A stretch of DNA of 6,774 nucleotides from the NCBI GenBank assembly GCA_020849935.1, contig JADZFJ010000465.1, positions 1 through 6,774 of the forward strand, written 5' to 3'. Below are positions 1 through 3,879 of this stretch, piece by piece. How positions within the stretch are numbered: position 1 is the stretch's first letter; each line of letters opens with the position of its first letter. This DNA is from Crocinitomix sp. GTDB taxonomy: Bacteria; Bacteroidota; Bacteroidia; Flavobacteriales_D; Crocinitomicaceae. Below the pieces are notes generated by a model, which was not told the origin of the DNA, ran no database searches, and worked only from the letters and a program-made list of their open reading frames with translations. A program made the translations under genes and the position numbers.

Positions 1-189
1 AAAAAAGACAACGAATTGTACAAATCAAACAAAAGTGCCTACGAGGTTTCTTTTAAAAATTCAAATGCGGGTAAAATTTGTGCGATTATTGGATTGAGCA
101 TTTCAGCGTTATTTTTAATTTACGTTGTTTTTGCGTTGATATTTGTAGCTTCTTCTGGCTATAATTTCAATAGTTTCCCGAGATACTAG
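1..189 (+). CDS. C-terminal fragment of a small membrane protein ('CCC motif' type), 5' end outside the window
   Basis: Frame 1 is open from the left edge to a TAG at 187-189 and gives the last 62 residues of a protein. The visible part has a polar stretch (KKDNELYKSNKSAYEVSFKN), then NAGKICAIIGL leading into one hydrophobic helix of about 22 residues, and a short polar tail ending in SFPRY. A small membrane protein with a final 'AK.CAIIGI'-like helix just upstream of a DUF2752 gene is a recurring pair in Flavobacteriia, where the first protein is often called a CCC motif membrane protein. I infer the name from that layout and the helix, because the N-terminal cysteine cluster that would settle it is not in the window. 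Its stop codon lies 5 bp before the next start, so the two are almost certainly co-transcribed. The function is unknown. Confidence 0.6.
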   Translation, partial: KKDNELYKSNKSAYEVSFKNSNAGKICAIIGLSISALFLIYVVFALIFVASSGYNFNSFPRY

Positions 190-194
190 AGTAA

Positions 195-455
195 ATGGTA
201 GAATGTCATTGGAAATCCACTTTCGGAATTGAATGTTTCGGATGTGGATTTCAACGTTCTATGATGGCCTTATTTAAGGGTGATCTGGTAGATAGCATTC
301 TTATTTTTCCGGCGGCAATTCCATTATTAATCACCTTGTTTTACACCCTATTACATCTTTGGTTTAAATTCAAAAATGGGGCACGGAATATTATTGTGCT
401 TTTTTCGTTCACTGCATTTTTGATCCTGCTAAATTTTATTTTAAAGCACTTTTAA
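195..455 (+). CDS. DUF2752 family small membrane protein
   Basis: This 86-residue protein opens with the DUF2752 signature: CHWKSTFGIECFGCGFQRS at residues 4-22 matches the family pattern C-x(n)-G-x-x-C-x-GCG-x-x-R. It is followed by two hydrophobic segments (about 37-57 and 64-85) separated by a basic loop, KFKNGAR. The family function is not established. The conserved cysteines suggest metal binding or redox chemistry near the membrane, but that is inference. The ATG directly follows an in-frame TAA at 192-194, so this is the longest possible ATG start. It leaves almost no sequence before the first cysteine, which is a short form of the family. The gene sits 5 bp after the preceding membrane-protein gene (an operon pair) and converges on ybaB, with 25 bp between the two ends and no obvious terminator hairpin. 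Confidence 0.9.
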   Translation: MVECHWKSTFGIECFGCGFQRSMMALFKGDLVDSILIFPAAIPLLITLFYTLLHLWFKFKNGARNIIVLFSFTAFLILLNFILKHF

Positions 456-480
456 CAAATCTGTTAATCAATCAAATTAC

Positions 481-771
481 TTACATTCCTGGAATAATGC
501 CACGAGCGGCTTGTGCCATTTCCATTTCGCGGGTGCGGTAAGCTTGTTCCAAGGCACGATTTGCTGCAAGAATTATCAACCTGTTTAGGTCTTTTAAATC
601 AATGTCTGGGCTAAAGTTTAAGGCGGTAATTACTCCATTCCCGTTTACTTCAACGCGCACGGCGCCTTCGTTTGCCTCGCCAATCAATTTAATATTGTTC
701 AATTTTTCTTTTGCGATTTCTGTTTTTTCTTGCATTTCCTGCAATTTTTTCATCATGCCATTTCCAAACAT
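481..771 (-). CDS. ybaB: YbaB/EbfC family nucleoid-associated protein
   Basis: The 96-residue product matches the YbaB/EbfC family in length and order of parts. It has a methionine-rich start (MFGNGMMKKLQEMQEKTE), a long N-terminal helix, the central strands with GAVRVEVNGNG (about 36-46) and ALNFSPD, a second helix, and a C-terminus ending in GIIPGM. Family members are small dimeric cytosolic proteins that bind DNA with little sequence specificity and help organise the nucleoid. In many bacteria the gene lies next to dnaX and recR, which are not visible here. I chose the ATG at 771. A longer reading from a TTG at 801 adds ten residues, but that TTG falls inside a good -7 promoter box (799-806), and family members in this phylum usually start at MFG. 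The gene is divergent from dapD, with a 90-bp shared upstream region. Confidence 0.93.
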   Translation of the reverse strand: MFGNGMMKKLQEMQEKTEIAKEKLNNIKLIGEANEGAVRVEVNGNGVITALNFSPDIDLKDLNRLIILAANRALEQAYRTREMEMAQAARGIIPGM

Positions 772-798
772 TGCTTTCAGTTTTTTAATTATTCCGTA

Positions 799-806
799 CA
801 AAAATA
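799..806 (-). promoter_or_regulatory. Candidate -7 promoter element for ybaB
   Basis: Read on the minus strand the octamer is TATTTTTG, an exact match to the Bacteroidota -7 consensus TAnnTTTG. It lies 27 bp before the ATG at 771, which would give a leader of roughly 20 nt. No clear TTTG-type -33 element is seen at the usual distance, and such octamers arise easily in AT-rich DNA, so confidence is limited. Confidence 0.35.
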
Positions 807-861
807 AGCAAGTTTCGCCTAGCTAATTGTATCTTTATCCTCGAAATTTTATCGAATAGAA

Positions 862-1677
862 ATGAGCATTAAAACAATCATTGAAAATGCGTGGTCCGAC
901 CGCAGTTTATTGGAAACAGCAGAAACTAGAAATGCAATTGATACGGTAATCGCCGAAATCGACGCTGGACGTTTGCGGGTGGCCGAACCTCTTTCATCGG
1001 GCGAATGGCAGGTAAATGAATGGGTTAAAAAAGCGGTGGTGATGTATTTTCCAATTCGAAAAATGGAAACGATTGAAGTTGGTCCGTTTGAATTTCATGA
1101 TAAAATGGCCTTAAAAACGGGGTATAAAGAAAAAGGCATTCGCGTTGTGCCTCATGCCATTGCGCGTTACGGTGCCTATATTTCGTCGGGGGTAATTTTG
1201 ATGCCATCGTATGTAAATATTGGGGCTTATGTAGATGAAGGTACAATGGTGGATACGTGGGCGACCGTTGGTTCGTGTGCGCAAATTGGGAAAAACGTTC
1301 ATTTAAGTGGCGGGGTAGGAATTGGGGGAGTGTTGGAGCCTTTACAAGCGGCACCCGTAATTATTGAAGACAATGCCTTTATTGGGTCGCGTTGTATTGT
1401 GGTGGAAGGTGTTCGTGTAGGAAAAGAAGCTGTTTTGGGTGCGAATGTGGTACTTACCATGTCTACCAAAATTATAGATATTACAGGAAATGAACCTGTT
1501 GAGCACAAAGGTTATGTCCCTGCGCGAAGTGTGGTGATTCCGGGCTCGTACACAAAAACTTTCCCAGCTGGTGATTATCAAGTTCCGTGCGCGTTAATTA
1601 TTGGTCAACGCAAAGAAAGTACAGACAAAAAGACTTCGCTCAATAATGCCTTGCGTGACAATGATGTCGCAGTTTAA
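862..1677 (+). CDS. dapD: 2,3,4,5-tetrahydropyridine-2,6-dicarboxylate N-succinyltransferase
   Basis: DapD transfers succinyl from succinyl-CoA to tetrahydrodipicolinate in the succinylase branch of the diaminopimelate/lysine pathway, supplying lysine and the cross-linking residue of peptidoglycan. It is a cytosolic trimer. The 271 residues match the family's usual length (E. coli about 274). Residues 1-95 are the helical N-terminal domain, with SSGEWQVNEWVKKAV at 45-59. Residues about 97-245 form the left-handed beta-helix of hexapeptide repeats, containing the family blocks YGAYISSGVILMPSYVNIGA (103-122), VDTWATVGSCAQIG (130-143), LSGGVGIGGVLEP (148-160) and NAFIGSRCIVVEG (171-183). The C-terminal strands include VPCALIIGQR (241-250). 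The ATG gives the standard N-terminus. The gene stands alone, divergent from ybaB. A weak -7-like TATCTTTA lies at 830-837, and a terminator-like hairpin begins at its stop codon. Confidence 0.98.
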   Translation: MSIKTIIENAWSDRSLLETAETRNAIDTVIAEIDAGRLRVAEPLSSGEWQVNEWVKKAVVMYFPIRKMETIEVGPFEFHDKMALKTGYKEKGIRVVPHAIARYGAYISSGVILMPSYVNIGAYVDEGTMVDTWATVGSCAQIGKNVHLSGGVGIGGVLEPLQAAPVIIEDNAFIGSRCIVVEGVRVGKEAVLGANVVLTMSTKIIDITGNEPVEHKGYVPARSVVIPGSYTKTFPAGDYQVPCALIIGQRKESTDKKTSLNNALRDNDVAV

Positions 1678-1708
1678 GCGATTAATGTGACCTTAAATCG
1701 GCTTTTTT
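1676..1708 (+). terminator. Probable intrinsic terminator of dapD
   Basis: AAGCGATTAA (1676-1685) can pair with TTAAATCGGCTT (1693-1704) as a 10-bp stem with two single-base bulges (A and G on the 3' side) around the 7-base loop TGTGACC. The stem is followed directly by a T run, six Ts at 1703-1708. It overlaps the dapD TAA stop codon. On the minus strand the same stem has no T run, so it should not terminate the opposing repressor gene efficiently. Confidence 0.55.
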
Positions 1709-1739
1709 GAGAAAAGATTTGATAATCGATTAATCTAAA

Positions 1740-2393
1740 TTAATTGACTTGTCTTTTGATGATGGAAACAACCAAATGGGCAGATCGGATTGATTTCAAT
1801 GGCAATTCGATGGGATCCCATTTTGGATTTTCGCTCATAAGTGTTAAGGTAAACGATTTACTACCTGGTTTTACGTAGCGCAATAAAATTTGATCGTCGG
1901 TACTAATCAAATAGATATTTCCATAAACATAAAAAGAAGTATCGGACACACGACGGAGGGCGATTAAATCGCCACTTGAAATTTTACTTTCCATTTCGCC
2001 TCCATAATAAGGCATGATTAAATCGGCAGCGATACCTGGGATTGAGATAAATTCTTCTGCCACAAAGGATAAGTTACCACTTAACAGAATACTTAAATTA
2101 TCGGATATATTTAAATCGAAAAAAGGAATGGCATCGGCGGCGTTTACTTTAATTTTTACTTTATTTCGATAAGGAGATCGGGGCTCTGATACAAATTGAC
2201 CATCGATTAATTCGTATGGTTCTAGATCTAAAAACTTGGCGAGTTCTTCAATTTTGTTGAAGTGAGGAAAAATTCCTCGAAACATCCAATTGTTCCACGT
2301 TTGAGTAGAGACTCCAATTTCGGCAGCAACGTCTTTTAATTTTAGCGATCGTTGTTTTATCAAACTCTTGATCAAGTCTTTTCTAATTTGCAT
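1740..2393 (-). CDS. HTH (XRE-type) and S24/LexA-like domain repressor, CI-like
   Basis: This is a 217-residue two-domain transcriptional regulator. Residues 4-63 form an XRE-type helix-turn-helix, with LKDVAAEIGVSTQTWNNWMF (19-38) covering the turn and recognition helix and LAKFLDLEPYELI closing the domain. Residues about 85-215 resemble the S24 peptidase fold of phage CI and LexA-type regulators: EFISIPGIAADL (114-125), PYYGGEMESKISSGDLIALR (128-147), GNIYLISTDDQILLRYV and TLMSENP. In active members the nucleophilic Ser sits in a GDSM-like motif and a Lys precedes an Arg in a KR motif. Here those places appear to be Glu133 (GGEM) and Leu171 (LLR), so autocleavage is unlikely. The gene is divergent from a small HTH gene and convergent with dapD. 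Its role is inferred to be autoregulation and control of the facing operon. No phage structural or integrase genes adjoin it. Confidence 0.9.
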   Translation of the reverse strand: MQIRKDLIKSLIKQRSLKLKDVAAEIGVSTQTWNNWMFRGIFPHFNKIEELAKFLDLEPYELIDGQFVSEPRSPYRNKVKIKVNAADAIPFFDLNISDNLSILLSGNLSFVAEEFISIPGIAADLIMPYYGGEMESKISSGDLIALRRVSDTSFYVYGNIYLISTDDQILLRYVKPGSKSFTLTLMSENPKWDPIELPLKSIRSAHLVVSIIKRQVN

Positions 2394-2434
2394 ATCTTGT
2401 GTTTATGAATGTAAAAAATTAATTTTATCGTTCA

Positions 2435-2453
2435 AACTGCTATAAAAGTAGTT
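2435..2453. promoter_or_regulatory. Imperfect 19-bp dyad, candidate operator of the repressor
   Basis: AACTGCT (2435-2441) and AGTAGTT (2447-2453) form an inverted repeat with 6 of 7 matching positions around ATAAA. It lies between the repressor's candidate -7 box and its start codon, where a bound repressor dimer could block its own transcription. The pentamer TAGTT or its complement recurs at 2504-2508, 2546-2550 and 2566-2570, as possible half-sites. Confidence 0.3.
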
Positions 2454-2471
2454 AAATAAACCCCCAAAAAC

Positions 2472-2479
2472 CAAATTTA
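2472..2479 (-). promoter_or_regulatory. Candidate -7 element for the S24-type repressor gene
   Basis: The minus-strand octamer TAAATTTG matches TAnnTTTG. It would start a transcript near 2465 with a leader of about 70 nt. A TTG lies 23 bp further upstream (2503-2505), which is longer than the usual spacing, so this is a candidate only. The same octamer precedes msrB. Confidence 0.3.
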
Positions 2480-2663
2480 TTACCTTTTGTTCTAATTTTT
2501 AACAACTATTTTAATTTTTGTTTTTTTATGATGAATTTATAATTTTAGTTTAAATTATTGATTAATAGTTATCTAATTTTTTGTTTAAAGTTATATATAT
2601 GTTTAAATTTAATTATTAAAAATAATTTTTAAAATTAAAATATTATATATTAAAATATTTGGC

Positions 2664-2671
2664 TATATTTG
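2664..2671 (+). promoter_or_regulatory. Candidate -7 element for the small HTH operon
   Basis: TATATTTG matches TAnnTTTG exactly and sits 39 bp before the ATG at 2711, giving an expected leader of about 30 nt. It directly follows the 59-base tract without G or C. No TTTG -33 element is visible at the normal distance, so the promoter may be weak or activator-dependent. Confidence 0.4.
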
Positions 2672-2710
2672 AATTAATTGGATTAACGGAAAATCCCAAA
2701 AATTTACCCG

Positions 2711-3025
2711 ATGAAAACACTTAAAACAGAAAACAAAAATGACAATAGATACAAGTATTTATTGCACAAACATTTAAATGAGCTACCCCACGGCCAGTAT
2801 AAGATCACAGTAAAACAATTACCTAAAAAACTAGGTATAAGTGCTGAGACTTTTCGAAAATGGAAGTATATTAAAAAGGAAGGTAAGGCAACAATTCCTG
2901 CCGATAAACTTGCAATTATTGCGAATTATTTCCAAATTCGCATCGAAGAAATTTTCAATTACACCATACCACGATTATCTTATGACGATTTGAAAGAGGC
3001 CGAACAAGAAGAAGAAAATTTTTAG
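2711..3025 (+). CDS. Small helix-turn-helix protein (Cro-like position)
   Basis: The product is 104 residues. The central part, YKITVKQLPKKLGISAETFR (about 30-49) followed by KWKYIKK, reads as a helix-turn-helix, with the turn at LGIS and a basic recognition helix. LAIIANYFQIRIEEIF (67-82) corresponds to the closing helices of XRE/Cro-type domains. The N-terminus is basic and polar. The tail (DLKEAEQEEENF) is strongly acidic and has no recognisable ligand or peptidase domain. It faces the S24-type repressor across the AT-rich control region and lies 6 bp upstream of the next gene, so the two form an operon. By position it resembles the cro or second regulator of a phage switch, but this is inference. 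It could equally be a protein that binds and modulates the repressor. The ATG has no Shine-Dalgarno sequence, as elsewhere in the window. Confidence 0.8.
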   Translation: MKTLKTENKNDNRYKYLLHKHLNELPHGQYKITVKQLPKKLGISAETFRKWKYIKKEGKATIPADKLAIIANYFQIRIEEIFNYTIPRLSYDDLKEAEQEEENF

Positions 3026-3031
3026 AAACTT

Positions 3032-3364
3032 ATGAAAAAATCAGTTAGAGAAACACTAAAATTGGCGGTTGAACAGCTTTTTGTTCGGATTCATGGCAGC
3101 TTGTTTGATAAAATTTATGCCAATGACAAAGGTGATTTTAAGGTGACGCAATTACAATACGACCCAACCAATGAATCGCATCAAATTTTGATTAAATTAT
3201 TAAAGGAAAAGATTGGTTACGAGCCTGTCGCCACTGAACAGGACATGTTTTATTCGATTATGCGGGTGTACGTGGATGCAAAGGAGCGCGAACGAATTAA
3301 GCAGGAAGAGGATGCGATTTTGTACAAAAAAAATGTCACCGACCGATATAATAAACCGGAATAA
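3032..3364 (+). CDS. Hypothetical protein, 110 residues, operon partner of the small HTH gene
   Basis: I do not recognise a family. The protein is soluble, with no signal peptide or membrane segment. It starts with an amphipathic helix (MKKSVRETLKLAVEQLFVRI). A central part contains TQLQYDPTNESHQILIKLLK (39-58), and a strongly charged C-terminal helix (VDAKERERIKQEEDAILYKK, 81-100) could be a short coiled coil. No catalytic motif is evident, and the only possible metal ligands are two histidines (His21, His50); there are no cysteines. It follows the small HTH gene by 6 bp and has ordinary codon use with no internal stops, so it is very likely expressed with it. It converges on msrB with 25 bp between the ends. 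It might be an accessory or interaction partner of the regulatory pair, but nothing in the sequence proves this. Confidence 0.75.
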   Translation: MKKSVRETLKLAVEQLFVRIHGSLFDKIYANDKGDFKVTQLQYDPTNESHQILIKLLKEKIGYEPVATEQDMFYSIMRVYVDAKERERIKQEEDAILYKKNVTDRYNKPE

Positions 3365-3389
3365 AATTGGTGGATTTTGAATTGTACGA

Positions 3390-3827
3390 TTAGGCCAATT
3401 TAAGGGCGAGTGAATTAATACAGTATCTCAATCCGCTTGGTTTCGGGCCATCGGAGAAAACATGTCCCAAATGAGCATCACATGTGTTGCAGGTGGTTTC
3501 AACTCTCACCATTCCATAAGAGGTATCTTTGATGTAATTTACTGCATTTTCAGTAATTGGCTCGGTAAAACTCGGCCAACCTGTACCTGATTCAAATTTA
3601 ATGGAAGAGTCGAAAAGCGGGGTTCCGCAACAAATACAAGCATAAACGCCGGGACTGTGGATGCTGCAATATTCGCCTGAATGTGGGCGTTCTGTTTGTT
3701 TTAACCGTGTGATTTGAAATTGTTCAGGTGTAAGAAGTGCCTTCCATTGTTCGGGTGTTTTTTCAACACGTTTGTCTGGTGCAGGTGTGCCGTTGTTGGC
3801 AAAATTAATCACTGTATTCCAATTCAT
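3390..3827 (-). CDS. msrB: Peptide-methionine (R)-S-oxide reductase MsrB
   Basis: MsrB reduces the R epimer of methionine sulfoxide in proteins, repairing oxidative damage. The 145 residues include all main family marks. The zinc-site cysteines are in YACICCGTPLF (C64 and C67) and CNTCDAHLGHVF (C113 and C116). The substrate loop is SGTGWPSF (80-87). The catalytic cysteine is C136 in RYCINSLAL. There is no signal peptide, so it is cytosolic. The resolving cysteine found in many members in an SGCGWPSF motif is Thr82 here, so recycling must use another cysteine (C54 or C66 are the spare ones) or direct reduction by thioredoxin. The ATG at 3827 gives an N-terminus typical of Bacteroidota MsrB (MNWNTVINFANNG). 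It is preceded by its own candidate -7 box and is probably transcribed separately from the propeller gene behind it. Confidence 0.97.
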   Translation of the reverse strand: MNWNTVINFANNGTPAPDKRVEKTPEQWKALLTPEQFQITRLKQTERPHSGEYCSIHSPGVYACICCGTPLFDSSIKFESGTGWPSFTEPITENAVNYIKDTSYGMVRVETTCNTCDAHLGHVFSDGPKPSGLRYCINSLALKLA

Positions 3828-3846
3828 TGTTTGGTTATTTAGTGAT

Positions 3847-3867
3847 ACAAATTTACGCTTAATTTGT
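3847..3867. promoter_or_regulatory. 21-bp inverted repeat with embedded -7 box upstream of msrB
   Basis: ACAAATT (3847-3853) and AATTTGT (3861-3867) are perfect 7-bp arms around a 7-base centre. The minus-strand -7 octamer TAAATTTG (3848-3855) lies within one arm, 20 bp before the msrB ATG. A protein bound here would cover the msrB promoter. As RNA it could also be a weak stem at the end of the propeller transcript, but no T run follows. Confidence 0.35.
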
Positions 3868-3879
3868 TAATCAGGTGTT

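Larger units (their letters stand above)
2394..2710. promoter_or_regulatory. 317-bp divergent intergenic control region, extremely AT-rich
   Basis: No gene is seen here. GC content is about 16% (52 of 317 bases), and 2602-2660 is 59 bases with no G or C at all. The region carries -7-like octamers for both flanking genes (2472-2479 minus, 2664-2671 plus) and an imperfect 19-bp dyad at 2435-2453. It also has three copies of GTTTAAA (2548, 2583, 2601), a 7-bp-armed inverted repeat at 2611-2627, an 11-bp direct repeat at 2634-2644 and 2649-2659, and a leader hairpin at 2678-2699. The layout is that of an operator region between two opposing regulators. Which of these sites is bound by either HTH protein cannot be told from sequence alone. 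Confidence 0.75.

Noticed and set aside
772..801. Ten-residue N-terminal extension of YbaB from a TTG start
   Set aside because: The TTG lies inside a good -7 promoter octamer, and the ATG at 771 gives the usual MFG start of the family.
1025..1581. Several minus-strand open frames across dapD
   Set aside because: They lie antisense to a fully conserved dapD and show no domain or coherent composition; they are shadows of its codon use.
1723..1732. Palindrome TAATCGATTA near the 3' end of the repressor gene as an operator or att core
   Set aside because: It is short, AT-rich and has no matching copy elsewhere in the window, so it is expected by chance.
2394..2710. Replication origin or CRISPR leader in the AT-rich intergenic region
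   Set aside because: No DnaA-box cluster, no regularly spaced repeats with unique spacers and no cas or dnaA gene are present; a divergent promoter region explains it better.
3364..3401. Inverted repeat AAATTGG ... CCAATTT between the 110-residue gene and msrB as a bidirectional terminator
   Set aside because: The arms are only 7 bp, the loop is 24 bases, no T run follows on either strand, and one arm lies within the msrB coding end.
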